DNA of 64,000 nt from Lactobacillus sp. Sy-1 (GCF_019303535.1 NZ_JACCIU010000001.1:1054001-1118000), one strand, 5' to 3'. Numbered from the stretch's first letter, positions 1 to 8,991 are shown. Notes: generated by a model from the sequence alone, not told the origin. Translations and numbers: made by a program.

Positions 1-113
1 ACCTAAAGCAAATTATTGCCCGGTGGCACCAATTTGCCATTGATAAATTACCACTACGGGTGAGTTACAACCAACAGGAGGAATCCCATGATCAGCCGTC
101 ATTCACATCGTAA
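1..113 (+). CDS. mvaK2: Phosphomevalonate kinase, C-terminal end (partial)
   Basis: An open frame runs from base 3 to a TAA at 111-113 and gives 36 residues including RWHQFAIDKLPLRVSYN. A C-terminal IxPLxLxVY-like end is typical of lactobacillar phosphomevalonate kinases. In this family the kinase gene commonly precedes fni in a mevalonate operon. Its stop lies 26 bases inside fni, so the two are translationally coupled. The assignment rests on this short tail plus context and is an inference. Confidence 0.55.
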   Translation, partial: LKQIIARWHQFAIDKLPLRVSYNQQEESHDQPSFTS

Positions 114-1134
114 GAACGAACACGTTTCGCTGGCGGAAAAATTCTTCCAGTCAACCGCAACCGCGGGCTTTGATCAAGTTCGCTTCATCCATCACGGACT
201 ACCGGAAATTAGTGCCCATCAAGTAGTGACTAATTCCACCCTCTTCAATGGACACATTAAAATGCAGTGGCCCTTTTACATCGAAGCAATGACCGGTGGG
301 AGCCCCGAAACGGGAAAGCTAAACCAACAACTAGCAATGATTGCCGAACAAACCGGCCTTGCGATGGCTAGTGGCTCGGCTAGCGTTGCCTTAAAGGATC
401 CAACGACCCAGAAGAGTTTTACCGTCATTAGGGACCACCTTAAATCTGGCAACGTGTTTGCAAACATTGGCGCTGGTCACCCCCTCGCGGATGCGGAAGA
501 AGTGATTCAACTCTTGGACGCAGACGCCCTAGAAGTCCACATTAACGTTGCCCAAGAAATGATTATGCCTGAAGGCGACCGGGACTTTAACTGGCAAACA
601 GACTTAAGGTCCATTGTCAACCACGCTTCTAAGCCGGTCATCATAAAGGAAGTCGGCTTTGGAATGGATCAAAAAACGATTCAAACCCTAGTTGAACAAG
701 TTGGGGCCCAGGCCATCAACATCAGTGGTCGTGGCGGCACTAACTTTGCGTTAATTGAAAACTTCCGGCGAAAGCATAAGGATTTAGATTACCTGGCAGC
801 ATGGGGCCAAACGACCGTTGAGTCGTTATTGGAAGCCCAGACCCTTAAAAAGCAAGTTAGCATCATTGCCTCCGGTGGCATTCGGACCCCGCTAGACATT
901 ACCAAGGCCATCGCCCTGGGTGCCGATGCCGTTGGGGTTGCTGGGACGATTTTGAACCAGTTAATTAAACACGGTCCAGAACAGACGGTGGAAATGATTC
1001 AGGATTGGCAAACTGGCATTGTTACGATCATGACGATGCTGGGGTGTCGCAACATTGCTGAGCTTCAATCGGAACGGTTGCTGCTTTCAAGTGACTTAAT
1101 GAACTACATCCACCAAAGAAACATTAAATATTAA
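88..1134 (+). CDS. fni: Type 2 isopentenyl-diphosphate delta-isomerase
   Basis: A 348-residue FMN- and NADPH-dependent isomerase that interconverts isopentenyl and dimethylallyl diphosphate at the end of the mevalonate pathway, in the cytosol. Visible family motifs are the N-terminal RKNEH, MTGG near residue 69, the Gln-containing segment HINVAQEMIMPEGDRDF, ISGRGGTN in the flavin-phosphate region and SGGIRTPLD followed by GADAVGVAG near the C-terminus. Length is normal for the family. The ATG at 88 has AGGAGG at 76-81 and overlaps the end of the upstream kinase gene. The product feeds ispA, found at 40424-41308. A strong bidirectional terminator follows directly. Confidence 0.96.
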   Translation: MISRHSHRKNEHVSLAEKFFQSTATAGFDQVRFIHHGLPEISAHQVVTNSTLFNGHIKMQWPFYIEAMTGGSPETGKLNQQLAMIAEQTGLAMASGSASVALKDPTTQKSFTVIRDHLKSGNVFANIGAGHPLADAEEVIQLLDADALEVHINVAQEMIMPEGDRDFNWQTDLRSIVNHASKPVIIKEVGFGMDQKTIQTLVEQVGAQAINISGRGGTNFALIENFRRKHKDLDYLAAWGQTTVESLLEAQTLKKQVSIIASGGIRTPLDITKAIALGADAVGVAGTILNQLIKHGPEQTVEMIQDWQTGIVTIMTMLGCRNIAELQSERLLLSSDLMNYIHQRNIKY

Positions 1135-1135
1135 A

Positions 1136-1178
1136 AAATGGCTCCATCATTTCATTTGAAGTGATGAAGCCATTTTTT
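1136..1178. terminator. Bidirectional rho-independent terminator between fni and the rsmF-like gene
   Basis: AAATGGCT pairs with AGCCATTT, with an inner CATCA/TGATG continuation. There is an A-run on the left and a T-run on the right, so it can serve both convergent genes. The T-run overlaps the stop codon of the minus-strand gene. Confidence 0.85.
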
Positions 1179-2535
1179 ATTTAGCAGCGAACCGTAACCC
1201 CTTGGGGAAGAAGTTTTTGATCGTGCCATTCACGTTTTTCCCAAAGCCGATTGCTTGATCATCGCAGATTAACTGATACCAACCCTTAGTTAGTTGTGCA
1301 TCATCGACTAGCTTAAACGTATCGCCATGCACATATTTAGCCCACTGGGCATGGTCAATTACCACCGTTTTCTTCATTGACGCGGGTTGAACCGCTAACG
1401 CCAGTGCATAACTAGGTTCGAAGCGTTTCTTTTTAAACGTTCCAAATAATAGTCCGGGCCGCATGACCTTCAATCCCTTTAGTTCGGGGATGTTCGCTTG
1501 TAACGTATAGAGCTGATCCCCAAAACAAATTAAGTCGTTAATTGGTAACTGATCGATGTTGTCAGCCATAAAATCAGCCCAGAGTTGTTTTTGTTCCCGG
1601 TTTAAATTGCCCCGTTCAAACTTTTTAATCGGTTTGGGGTTATTTACCGCCTCTTTAAGCCTTAGTTTAGCAATAAAGTGGCCTTCCCCCCTAAACAGGT
1701 GGGGAAATAACCGGACCGCCTTCGCAATTTCAGGATTACCATCTGCCCATTCAGGCTTAGCATCCACCATCCCCGCATCCTTGTTGATTGGCACCATCTC
1801 AAATGGATACTTAGTTAGTAACCAGGCAATGATCTGTTCATCTTCTTCCGGCGCGAAGGTACAGGTAGAATAAACTAATTCGCCACCCGGTTTAAGCATT
1901 TGAACAGCATCACTTAAAATCGCTTGTTGGCGGACTGCACATTCACTGGGGTAATCTGAATTCCAGTACTGGGTCGCATCCGGATCCTTATGAAACATCC
2001 CCTCCCCAGAACAGGGGGCATCAACTAGGATTTGATCAAAGTAAGCTGGAAAGTGCTTGCGAAGCGTCTGTGGATCTTCGTTTAAAATAACCGTATTTTG
2101 CGCTCCGAACCGTTCTAGATTTTCCACCAGAATTTTGGCTCGCTTGTAATTAATTTCATTTGAAACTAACAACCCGGTGTTATCCAAAAAACTCGCCAGG
2201 TGGGTGGATTTCCCACCAGGAGCTGCACACAGGTCTAAGACCTTCATCCCGGGTTTAGGAGCGGCTACTTCCCCCACATACATTGCGCTGGGTTCTTGGC
2301 TATACACGGCGCCACTTTGGTGGTCAACGGACTTCCCGTTAACCTTTCCATAGTACCCCCATTGACAGTGGGGAACCGGATCCGATAATGATTCTTCATT
2401 TGGTAGGTGTTGTTTTAAAGGGTTAATCCGAAAGGCGTGGTTCACCGGTTGTTCAAAACTCTGGAAGAAGGCCTCCGCCTGATCCCCCAACAACTTTTCA
2501 TATTTTAATTTAAATTGTTCAGGTAGCTTTAAAAT
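1177..2535 (-). CDS. rsmF: RsmF/NOL1-NOP2-Sun family rRNA (cytosine-5) methyltransferase
   Basis: A SAM-dependent RNA m5C methyltransferase. Visible are the SAM site DLCAAPGGKSTHLA, the catalytic motif VDAPCSGEGMFHKDP and the second cysteine motif VYSTCTFAPEEDE, then a C-terminal extension (roughly the last 150 residues) as in YebU/RsmF-type enzymes. The start is unusual. The longest frame begins with GTG at 2571 without a Shine-Dalgarno. A good AAGGAGAG (2543-2550) lies inside that frame and points at ATC-ATT-ATT (2541-2533), just before the LKLPEQF N-terminus expected for the family. No ATG, GTG or TTG exists there, so I place the start at ATT 2535 (452 residues); ATT 2538 is equally possible. 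The substrate nucleotide is not determined. Confidence 0.9.
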   Translation of the reverse strand: MLKLPEQFKLKYEKLLGDQAEAFFQSFEQPVNHAFRINPLKQHLPNEESLSDPVPHCQWGYYGKVNGKSVDHQSGAVYSQEPSAMYVGEVAAPKPGMKVLDLCAAPGGKSTHLASFLDNTGLLVSNEINYKRAKILVENLERFGAQNTVILNEDPQTLRKHFPAYFDQILVDAPCSGEGMFHKDPDATQYWNSDYPSECAVRQQAILSDAVQMLKPGGELVYSTCTFAPEEDEQIIAWLLTKYPFEMVPINKDAGMVDAKPEWADGNPEIAKAVRLFPHLFRGEGHFIAKLRLKEAVNNPKPIKKFERGNLNREQKQLWADFMADNIDQLPINDLICFGDQLYTLQANIPELKGLKVMRPGLLFGTFKKKRFEPSYALALAVQPASMKKTVVIDHAQWAKYVHGDTFKLVDDAQLTKGWYQLICDDQAIGFGKNVNGTIKNFFPKGLRFAAK

Positions 2536-2623
2536 AATGATTCTCTCCTTATTTAATGAGTAACAAAGCACTAATACATCATGCTGAAAATGTAAAATGA
2601 GATGGTAACCACGGGCACAATGA

Positions 2624-2653
2624 TTGACAAAGTGTTAAACAATCAGTGATAAT
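2624..2653 (+). promoter_or_regulatory. Sigma-A promoter of the Cof-type phosphatase gene
   Basis: TTGACA at 2624-2629, 18-base spacer, GATAAT at 2648-2653, about 35 bases before the ATG at 2688. Confidence 0.7.
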
Positions 2654-2687
2654 TTATTTAAATCTAATTAGAAATGGAAGACCGTAA

Positions 2688-3506
2688 ATGACCCCAAAAT
2701 TAATTGCCCTCGATTTAGATGGCACCACCCTAAACGAAAATTCAGAAGTCACTGACGCTACCGTTCAAGCAGTTCAAAAGGTTATCTCAATGGGCCACAT
2801 CGTATGTATTGTGACCGGCCGCTCGACTAGACTAGCGTTACCTGCCTACCAAAAGCTCGGTTTAAAAACCCCGATGATCAACTTTAACGGTAGCTTAGGT
2901 ATCGTCCCAGAATACGCTTGGAGTGGGCAGTATGAATTTTCCGTTGACCGCGAAATTGTATTGGACCTCCTTGATCATAAAGAAGCCCTCGGCATTAACA
3001 TCATAGTAGCCGAAGATAAGCATTCAATCTTAGCAAGTAAACCAGCCAGCGATGAGTTATTTAAGGTGTCATGTGGGTTTTTCCCTAACCATGTGGCACC
3101 AGACCAAGTCTTAAACGCCACCAACCTGACCCATAATCCAATTGACTTAGCAATTGACTATGATGCCGCTAAGTTACCTCAATTAGAGGAATTCGTGGCC
3201 GATCACTACGGGAATCAAGTCGAAATTGCCCATTGGGGCGGGCCACTTTCCATCTTTGAAATCAAACGCAGCGGCGTTGATAAGGCTTACGGCGTCAAAC
3301 AACTCGCTCAAAACTTCAACATTGCTAAAAAAGACATCATCGCAATTGGCGACCAAGTTAACGACCTCCCACTACTAAGCGCAGCCGGCACCAAGGTTGC
3401 GATGAAGAATGCGGTTGATTCCATTAAGGCCGTTTCGAACGTTGTTACTAAATACAATAACGAACAAAACGGGGTTGCTAAATACCTTAACGAGACCTTT
3501 AGTTAG
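2688..3506 (+). CDS. Cof-type HAD-superfamily sugar/flavin-phosphate phosphatase
   Basis: A 272-residue cytosolic phosphatase of the Cof (HAD type IIB) family. Motif I is LDLDGTTLN near residue 9 with the nucleophile Asp and acid/base Asp. Motif II is VTGRS, and motifs III/IV are the Lys in KAYGVKQL and [10 protein letters not shown]. Family members dephosphorylate sugar phosphates, PLP, FMN precursors and similar small molecules; the substrate cannot be told from sequence. It is a single gene with its own promoter. Its stop codon overlaps the convergent glpK stop by two bases (3504-3505), and no terminator is visible between them. Confidence 0.9.
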   Translation: MTPKLIALDLDGTTLNENSEVTDATVQAVQKVISMGHIVCIVTGRSTRLALPAYQKLGLKTPMINFNGSLGIVPEYAWSGQYEFSVDREIVLDLLDHKEALGINIIVAEDKHSILASKPASDELFKVSCGFFPNHVAPDQVLNATNLTHNPIDLAIDYDAAKLPQLEEFVADHYGNQVEIAHWGGPLSIFEIKRSGVDKAYGVKQLAQNFNIAKKDIIAIGDQVNDLPLLSAAGTKVAMKNAVDSIKAVSNVVTKYNNEQNGVAKYLNETFS

Positions 3507-5011
3507 TCTGGTTTTACATCCCCAAAAATTTGCGCGGCCTTGACCGCCCGTTGCCAACCCGCATAGCATTTATCACGGGTGGCACTACTCATTGCCGGCT
3601 CAAAGTCCGCAAACTGACCAACCGTCGCCTTAATTTCATCGATATCATGCCAATAGTTAACACAAAGGCCCGCTAGGTAGGCAACTCCCAGGGCTGTCGT
3701 TTCAGAAATGGCGGACCGTTCGATTGGGATGTCTAAAATATCAGCTTGAAATTGCATCAAATAATCATTATTAGCGGCGCCCCCATCGACCCGAAGCGTT
3801 TTTAACGCTAATTGCGTATCTGAAACCATGGTGTTCACGACGTCCTTGGTTTGGTAAGCCAACGAATCTAGCGTTGCGCGGACAAATTGTTCCCGACTCG
3901 TGCCACGGGTAAGCCCAAACACCGCTCCACGGGTATTTTGATTCCAGTATGGAGCCCCTAAGCCAGTGAACGCTGGTACTACATAAACCCCACTATCAGC
4001 GGCTTGTTCAGCCATTTTTTCGGTCTCAGAAGCATGCTGAATAATCCGCATTCCATCCCGCAACCACTGAATTGCGGAACCGGCTACGAAGATACTTCCT
4101 TCAAGGGCGTAATGCACCTGCCCATCGATTCCATAGGCAATGGTGGTCAATAACCCCTTATCTGAAATGGTGGGTTCCAAACCCGTGTTCATTACAATGA
4201 ACGCCCCGGTCCCGTAAGTATTTTTGACCATCCCTGGTTCTAGTGCTAACTGACCAAATAAAGCGGCTTGTTGATCACCCGCAATCCCGGTAATGGGAAC
4301 CTGCACTCCGGAAAACGTGAAGTTAGAGGTGTACCCAAAATTATGCGAAGAGGGCTTCACCTCCGGTAGCATTGATGCGGGGATGTCCAATAACTGCAAT
4401 ATTTCTGAATCCCATTGTAAGTCGTGAATGTTATACAGCATCGTGCGACTGGCATTCGTGTAGTCAGTCGCATGAACATGCCCACTGGTTAACTTCCAAA
4501 GCAACCAGGTATCGATCGTGCCAAAATATAAGTCGCCATTTTCAGCCTTTTGCCGGGCTCCCGCGACGTTGTCTAAAATCCACTTGATTTTGGTAGCCGA
4601 GAAATATGAATCAATTACTAACCCCGTTTTTTGGTGAATCATATCGGTTTTACCAGCCGCTTTTAAATCATCAGCGATTTGGCTGGTCTGTTTGGACTGC
4701 CATACAATCGCATTATAGATTGGCTTTCCGGTATGCCGGTCCCAAATCACGGTCGTTTCTCGTTGGTTCGTAATCCCAATTCCCTGAATCTTATATGGTG
4801 GAATTTCAGCTGAAATCAATGCATCAGAAATAACGGTTTGAACGGCACTCCAAATTTCATTGGCGTCGTGTTCAACCCATCCTGAATTGGGGAAGTACTG
4901 TTTAAACTCGCGTTGTGCTTTTTGTAAGATGTGTCCATGGTGATCAAAGATAATCGCCCGAACGCTAGTGGTTCCAGCGTCAATGGACATAATGTATTGT
5001 TGATTCTTCAA
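3503..5011 (-). CDS. glpK: Glycerol kinase
   Basis: A 502-residue FGGY kinase that makes sn-glycerol 3-phosphate from glycerol and ATP. Visible are the N-terminal phosphate loop [40 protein letters not shown] and [15 protein letters not shown]. The start is TTG at 5011 with GGAG eight bases upstream. In many Firmicutes the enzyme is activated by PTS phosphorylation of a His at about residue 232. Here that stretch reads NFTFSG (230-235) with no His, so this regulation appears absent. No glpO or glpF is adjacent. It runs convergent to the HAD gene and divergent from pepD. Confidence 0.95.
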   Translation of the reverse strand: MKNQQYIMSIDAGTTSVRAIIFDHHGHILQKAQREFKQYFPNSGWVEHDANEIWSAVQTVISDALISAEIPPYKIQGIGITNQRETTVIWDRHTGKPIYNAIVWQSKQTSQIADDLKAAGKTDMIHQKTGLVIDSYFSATKIKWILDNVAGARQKAENGDLYFGTIDTWLLWKLTSGHVHATDYTNASRTMLYNIHDLQWDSEILQLLDIPASMLPEVKPSSHNFGYTSNFTFSGVQVPITGIAGDQQAALFGQLALEPGMVKNTYGTGAFIVMNTGLEPTISDKGLLTTIAYGIDGQVHYALEGSIFVAGSAIQWLRDGMRIIQHASETEKMAEQAADSGVYVVPAFTGLGAPYWNQNTRGAVFGLTRGTSREQFVRATLDSLAYQTKDVVNTMVSDTQLALKTLRVDGGAANNDYLMQFQADILDIPIERSAISETTALGVAYLAGLCVNYWHDIDEIKATVGQFADFEPAMSSATRDKCYAGWQRAVKAAQIFGDVKPD

Positions 5012-5048
5012 TGAAATGACTCCATTCGTAAGGTCTTTAATGCCTATT

Positions 5049-5079
5049 ATTATATCATGATTTTAAACGCTGGTTTCAA
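5049..5079 (-). promoter_or_regulatory. Promoter of glpK
   Basis: Minus-strand TATAAT (plus 5049-5054) preceded by TGA, an extended -10, with TTGAAA (plus 5074-5079) 19 bases upstream. The sequence between resembles a cre box (AAACGCTGG core) but has about three mismatches, so CcpA control is only a possibility. Confidence 0.6.
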
Positions 5080-5099
5080 TAATGAATAATCGTTATAAT
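5071..5099 (+). promoter_or_regulatory. Possible promoter of pepD
   Basis: TATAAT at 5094-5099. The -35 region (TGGTTT at 5071-5076, 17-base spacer) is weak. It overlaps the divergent glpK promoter, so the two may compete. Confidence 0.4.
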
Positions 5100-5130
5100 T
5101 TATTATGATTACAGAAAGGATGGTTCTAAA

Positions 5131-6561
5131 ATGAGTTCAGCTCCATATTATTCAGCATGTACCAGTATTTTAGTTGGTAAAAATGCTAGTCTCGACGGTT
5201 CCATTATGATTGGCCGTAACGAAGACGCTAAAGCAGCATGGCCTAAGCACCTCAAGGTCTTTGAACGTCGTCAATTTGAAACTCCGCAGCTGTTTAAGTC
5301 AAACGATAACGGATTTAAGTTGCCGCTTCCTAAAACCCGCTTCCAATACGAATCCACTCCGGAATGGACGGACCAATACGGCCGCTTTGAAGAGGACGGT
5401 TTTAATGAATACGGCGTCGCAATGAGTGCGACCGAAAGTACCTACGCTAATGCGACCGTATTGGGCTACGATCCACTGGTTAGCGATGGAATTGGTGAAG
5501 AGGCAATGGTAACGGTGATCTTGCCATATGTAAAAACCGCTCGACAGGCGGTCCGGCGGTTAGGCACCATCATCGAAAAATACGGGACCTGTGAAAGCAA
5601 CGGGATTCTATTTGCTGACAATGACGAAGCGTGGTATATGGACACTGGTTCCGGTCATCACTGGGTCGCAATTAAAATTCCAGACGATTGCTATGCGGTG
5701 GTTTCTAATCAAATGGCAGTCCAAGAAATCGATTTTGATAACCCGGCTGATTTCATGTGGTCTAGCGGGATTCGCGAATTTGTTGCCCAACACCATTTAA
5801 ATCCATCAATTGACGGCCGCTTTAACTTTCGGCAAATCTTTGGGACCCATAGTCAATCTGATACCTATTACAATACCCCGCGGGTCTGGTACGGGCAAAG
5901 AATGTTCAACCCAGAAGTTGAGCAATCACCCACGAGCCAAGAGATGCCGATGTTAAGAAAACCCGCTCAAAAGATTTCAATTGATGATGCCCAGGCATTT
6001 CTATCATCCCACTTCCAAGAAACCCCCTACGATCCAATTGGTAGCGGCTCTGAAGCCGATAAAAAGAGATTCCGTCCAATTAGCCTTGCTAAGACGCAGG
6101 AGTCCCACGTGCTCCAATTACGGCCTAATTTACCAAAAGCCATTGGGAACATTCACTGGTTAGCAATGGGCGTCGCTGCCCAAAGCACCTACGTTCCATT
6201 TTTGAGTGGTATCACCACCGTTCCAGATGAGTACCAAATTGGTGCGGCTGAATATGATGCTCACTCGGCCTACTGGATTTTTAAGCTCGCCGGAGTGTTA
6301 GTTGATCCACACTACCTTGCATTTGGTGATTTACTAATGGAAACAAAGGAAACCCTTTCCATTAAGTACCGGCAATTAATTTTAAGTGCCGATCGGCAAG
6401 CAGTTGGGCTCTCTAAATCAGAAGCAATCGCGGTGGCTAACGACGTTAGTAACCAAGCTGCTCAACTAGCCCTAAATGCGTATCGGAAACTCACCGCGCA
6501 GTTAATTACCCAGTCAACCGACTTGTCGCCACTTAACTACAAACAAGATTTAAATCTTTAG
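5131..6561 (+). CDS. pepD: C69 family dipeptidase
   Basis: A 476-residue dipeptidase of peptidase family C69 (U34), an N-terminal-nucleophile hydrolase that cleaves a range of dipeptides in the cytosol. The nucleophile is probably Cys10 in SACTSILVGK, followed by the family hallmarks DGSIMIGRNED and EDGFNEYGVAMSATES, and DTGSGHHWVA further on. No signal peptide is present, although the first nine residues would be removed if the enzyme matures autocatalytically as family members do. The start ATG has AGAAAGGATG about ten bases upstream. It is monocistronic, with a terminator right after the stop. Confidence 0.93.
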   Translation: MSSAPYYSACTSILVGKNASLDGSIMIGRNEDAKAAWPKHLKVFERRQFETPQLFKSNDNGFKLPLPKTRFQYESTPEWTDQYGRFEEDGFNEYGVAMSATESTYANATVLGYDPLVSDGIGEEAMVTVILPYVKTARQAVRRLGTIIEKYGTCESNGILFADNDEAWYMDTGSGHHWVAIKIPDDCYAVVSNQMAVQEIDFDNPADFMWSSGIREFVAQHHLNPSIDGRFNFRQIFGTHSQSDTYYNTPRVWYGQRMFNPEVEQSPTSQEMPMLRKPAQKISIDDAQAFLSSHFQETPYDPIGSGSEADKKRFRPISLAKTQESHVLQLRPNLPKAIGNIHWLAMGVAAQSTYVPFLSGITTVPDEYQIGAAEYDAHSAYWIFKLAGVLVDPHYLAFGDLLMETKETLSIKYRQLILSADRQAVGLSKSEAIAVANDVSNQAAQLALNAYRKLTAQLITQSTDLSPLNYKQDLNL

Positions 6562-6563
6562 AC

Positions 6564-6604
6564 AAAAATAACCATCAATCCAAGCGGACTGATGGTTATT
6601 TTGT
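6564..6604. terminator. Bidirectional terminator between pepD and rplS
   Basis: AAATAACCATCA pairs with TGATGGTTATTT around a 13-base loop, with A and T tracts on the two sides. It serves both convergent genes. Confidence 0.85.
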
Positions 6605-6622
6605 TTAATTTTAATTTTAAAA

Positions 6623-6982
6623 TTAACGTTTGCGACGAGTAGCAGGGATCCGAGCGGACTTACCACTAAGTTCACGTAAGTAGTAAAGCTTAGCACGACG
6701 AACCCGACCTAATCTAAGCACTTCGATCTTGTCAACCCGTGGTGAGTGTAATGGGAAAATTCTTTCCACACCAACACCACTAGAAGTCTTACGAACAGTG
6801 TAAGTAGCTTGAATTCCAGATCCACGGCGTTTGATTACAACTCCAGTGAATAATTGGATTCTTTCACGGTCACCTTCGACAACCTTAACGTGAACACGAA
6901 CAGTGTCCCCGGCACGAAAATCTGGTACATCAGATTTTAATTGATCAGCATTGATCTTTTCGATTAAACTATTTTGACGCAT
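6623..6982 (-). CDS. rplS: 50S ribosomal protein L19
   Basis: 119 residues and full length. L19 sits at the 30S-50S interface. Diagnostic stretches are [27 protein letters not shown] and [18 protein letters not shown] near the C-terminus. The ATG at 6982 has AAAGGAAG about ten bases before it. It follows trmD in the conserved rimM-trmD-rplS order but has its own promoter and a leader of about 90 bases, so it can be expressed separately. Confidence 0.97.
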   Translation of the reverse strand: MRQNSLIEKINADQLKSDVPDFRAGDTVRVHVKVVEGDRERIQLFTGVVIKRRGSGIQATYTVRKTSSGVGVERIFPLHSPRVDKIEVLRLGRVRRAKLYYLRELSGKSARIPATRRKR

Positions 6983-7060
6983 AAATATATCTTCCTTTCA
7001 ACTAGCATTCATGCCAAAGTCTCTAGCAGCGGAATACCGTTTTAATTGGTGTTCAATACA
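6983..7060 (-). promoter_or_regulatory. Probable L19 leader RNA (autoregulatory)
   Basis: The untranslated leader between the promoter at 7070-7098 and the rplS ATG contains ATTCCGCTG and GCATGAATGCTAG. These resemble the conserved core of the Firmicutes L19 leader motif, which sits directly before rplS and is thought to bind L19. I judged it by eye; a covariance-model search would settle it. Confidence 0.45.
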
Positions 7061-7069
7061 ACAAAAATA

Positions 7070-7098
7070 ATGTTATCACAGTCACAACTGAATGTAAA
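7070..7098 (-). promoter_or_regulatory. Promoter of rplS
   Basis: Minus-strand TTTACA (plus 7093-7098), 17-base spacer, TAACAT (plus 7070-7075) with TGA before it (extended -10). It lies just beyond the trmD stop codon. Confidence 0.6.
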
Positions 7099-7103
7099 GG
7101 TGA

Positions 7104-7868
7104 TTAATCATAATCTGGGTCTGGATATTCTTCCATCTTTACCTCGGCCAGGAGCCGTTTCTGCTCGGCGGTTAGCTTTTGGTAATCAATCAAATCCGGA
7201 CGCCGTAATAGTGTCTTGCGTAATGACTCCTTTTGCTTCCATTCAGCAATCTTTTGGTGGTTCCCACTAATCAAGACGTCGGGAACCTTCATCCCCCTAA
7301 AATCAGCCGGTCTGGTGTATTGAGGATACTCAAGTAGTCCGGTGGAAAAGGAATCGCCCGGTGCAGACGCTTGGTTACCAAGCACGTCCGGCAACAAGCG
7401 AGCGGTGGCATCGATAATTGTCATTGCTGGTAACTCACCACCAGTTAGGATAAAATCGCCCATCGAATATTCATCGGTCACCACCGACTTAATCCGCTCA
7501 TCGTATCCTTCATAATGACCACAAATAAAGGTGAGATGGTCTTCTTTAGCCAAGTCCCCTGCCACCGTTTGATCGAACTGCTTACCGGCTGGATCCAATA
7601 GAATTACCCGTCCGCTAGAATGCCCTTGTTGTTTTGCCGCTTCCTGAGTAGCTGTAAACGCATCCAATATGGGCTGAGCTTGGAGTAACATTCCCGCTCC
7701 ACCACCGAATGGATAGTCATCTACGTTATGGTGCTTATTGGTTGAATAATCCCGAAAGTCAGTCACAGCCACGTCTAAAATGCCCTTTTCAATTGCTTTA
7801 CCAACGATTGATTCACGCATCGGACCATCAAACATATGCGGGAAAATACTAAGAACATCAATCCTCAT
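7104..7868 (-). CDS. trmD: tRNA (guanine-37-N1) methyltransferase
   Basis: A 254-residue SPOUT-family homodimer that methylates G37 next to the anticodon using SAM and so prevents frameshifting. Visible are [13 protein letters not shown] at the N-terminus, [13 protein letters not shown], the trefoil-knot segment [13 protein letters not shown] with [14 protein letters not shown], and the C-terminal [21 protein letters not shown]. It begins at the base where rimM ends (single-base overlap at 7868), so translation is coupled. Confidence 0.97.
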   Translation of the reverse strand: MRIDVLSIFPHMFDGPMRESIVGKAIEKGILDVAVTDFRDYSTNKHHNVDDYPFGGGAGMLLQAQPILDAFTATQEAAKQQGHSSGRVILLDPAGKQFDQTVAGDLAKEDHLTFICGHYEGYDERIKSVVTDEYSMGDFILTGGELPAMTIIDATARLLPDVLGNQASAPGDSFSTGLLEYPQYTRPADFRGMKVPDVLISGNHQKIAEWKQKESLRKTLLRRPDLIDYQKLTAEQKRLLAEVKMEEYPDPDYD

Positions 7869-8383
7869 TATTCAAGCCCCTCCAATAAATCAATGGTAAC
7901 CCGCTGGTTAGTTAAATCAACTTTTTTAATTACTTGTTCGATTTTTGGTAAAAGTAACTCTTTACCATTTTCACGGGTAACGATCCAAACGTCATTAGCG
8001 GCGGTATCCATGATATCAGTAATCTTCCCGAGGTAATTATTTGCTAAATCATAAACGGCTAATCCTAAAATTTGGTGGTAGTAGTACTCACCCGCTGCTA
8101 AGTCATCAGCGGATAGCTGTTCATCCGTAATTTTGAGGGTCGATGGTTTTAAAAACTCAATGTCATTAATGGAGTCGTGGCCCTTAAAGTGTAGGATCAC
8201 AAAGCTCTTTTGGGTTCGCACCTTATCAATTGTTAATTCAACCTGAGTCCCATTTGGTAAGAAAGCAGTTACCTGATTGCCCACCACAAACCGATTTTCT
8301 GGAAAGTCCGTGATTGAAATCACTCGGACCTCACCATGGATGCCCTGCGTATTAACGATTTTACCAATATTATAGTATGAAAT
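7868..8383 (-). CDS. rimM: Ribosome maturation factor RimM, with a non-canonical start codon
   Basis: RimM binds S19 and assists 30S head maturation. The N-terminal domain begins [18 protein letters not shown] and the PRC-barrel domain contains [15 protein letters not shown]. Homology requires the segment before the first conventional start (GTG 8323), because that GTG would delete the conserved GxIVNTQGIxGEVRV strand. Between an in-frame TAG at 8393-8395 and that GTG there is no ATG, GTG or TTG. The residue aligned with the normal Met is ATT at 8381-8383, preceded by two ATC codons and by AGAAGGTAGG. I therefore place the start at ATT 8383 (171 residues, a normal length). A sequence error is the main alternative. 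Confidence 0.9.
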   Translation of the reverse strand: MSYYNIGKIVNTQGIHGEVRVISITDFPENRFVVGNQVTAFLPNGTQVELTIDKVRTQKSFVILHFKGHDSINDIEFLKPSTLKITDEQLSADDLAAGEYYYHQILGLAVYDLANNYLGKITDIMDTAANDVWIVTRENGKELLLPKIEQVIKKVDLTNQRVTIDLLEGLE

Positions 8384-8411
8384 GATGATTACCTACCTTC
8401 TGTATTCGACT

Positions 8412-8457
8412 AAAAAAACTCTTAAATAAAACCAGTGGTTTTATCTAAGAGTTTTAT
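8412..8457 (-). terminator. Terminator after khpA, inside the rpsP-trmD block
   Basis: A long hairpin (minus strand AACTCTTAGATAAAACC pairing with GGTTTTATTTAAGAGTT) followed by seven T. It overlaps the khpA stop. No clear promoter follows, so rimM-trmD probably relies on read-through, which would lower rimM-trmD relative to rpsP. Confidence 0.8.
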
Positions 8458-8705
8458 TTTTGACCATCTTCAATAATCAATCTAACCCGTTTACTACCAT
8501 TAACACGGACACTGTAGACAATGGTCCGAATCGTCTGGGCGATGTGGCCCTTTTTACCGATGATTCTACCCACGTCCTTAGGGTTGGTTTTTAAATGATA
8601 TTCATAAAACCGGTCAGTCTCATTATGCTGAATAGTAATATCATCTGGGTATTCCACCAGAGGTTTAACGATTGTTTTAATTAACTTGTCAAAATTAGTC
8701 GTCAT
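8454..8705 (-). CDS. khpA: KH-domain RNA-binding protein KhpA (YlqC)
   Basis: An 83-residue single KH domain of the YlqC family. The GXXG RNA-binding loop is seen as GRIIGKKGHIAQTIRTIV. In streptococci and lactobacilli KhpA dimerises with KhpB (EloR/Jag) and influences cell elongation and small-RNA interactions. That role is family knowledge, not shown here. It lies ten bases after rpsP, as in most Firmicutes. Confidence 0.93.
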   Translation of the reverse strand: MTTNFDKLIKTIVKPLVEYPDDITIQHNETDRFYEYHLKTNPKDVGRIIGKKGHIAQTIRTIVYSVRVNGSKRVRLIIEDGQK

Positions 8706-8715
8706 TACTAATCAC

Positions 8716-8991
8716 TTATTTCTTAGTGGATTTTGATTCGTGGTATTTCTTCATGATTCCTGCGTTGGACAATAAGTTCCGAACAGTATCTGAAGGTTGT
8801 GCACCCTTACCTAACCAACTCAAGATATCGTCTTCTTCAAGCTTAACTTGTGATGGCTTAGTAAGTGGGTTATAAGTACCAACGATTTGGATGAAACGAC
8901 CATCACGAGGACTTCTTGAGTCTGCGACAACGACACGGTAGAAAGGACGCTTCTTTGAACCCATTCTTCTTAAACGAATTTTAACTGACAT
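8716..8991 (-). CDS. rpsP: 30S ribosomal protein S16
   Basis: 91 residues and full length. S16 is a primary assembly protein of the 30S body. It starts [19 protein letters not shown] with [15 protein letters not shown]-type continuation (here [11 protein letters not shown]). The ATG at 8991 has AGGAGG eight bases before it. It heads the rpsP-khpA-rimM-trmD unit and has its own promoter. Confidence 0.98.
   Translation of the reverse strand: MSVKIRLRRMGSKKRPFYRVVVADSRSPRDGRFIQIVGTYNPLTKPSQVKLEEDDILSWLGKGAQPSDTVRNLLSNAGIMKKYHESKSTKK

Noticed and set aside
1556-1873. 105-codon plus-strand open frame opposite the rsmF-like gene
   Set aside because: Lies fully inside a conserved gene on the other strand, with no family resemblance.
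5061-5078. CcpA cre site between glpK and pepD
   Set aside because: About three mismatches to consensus; not enough to list as a feature.
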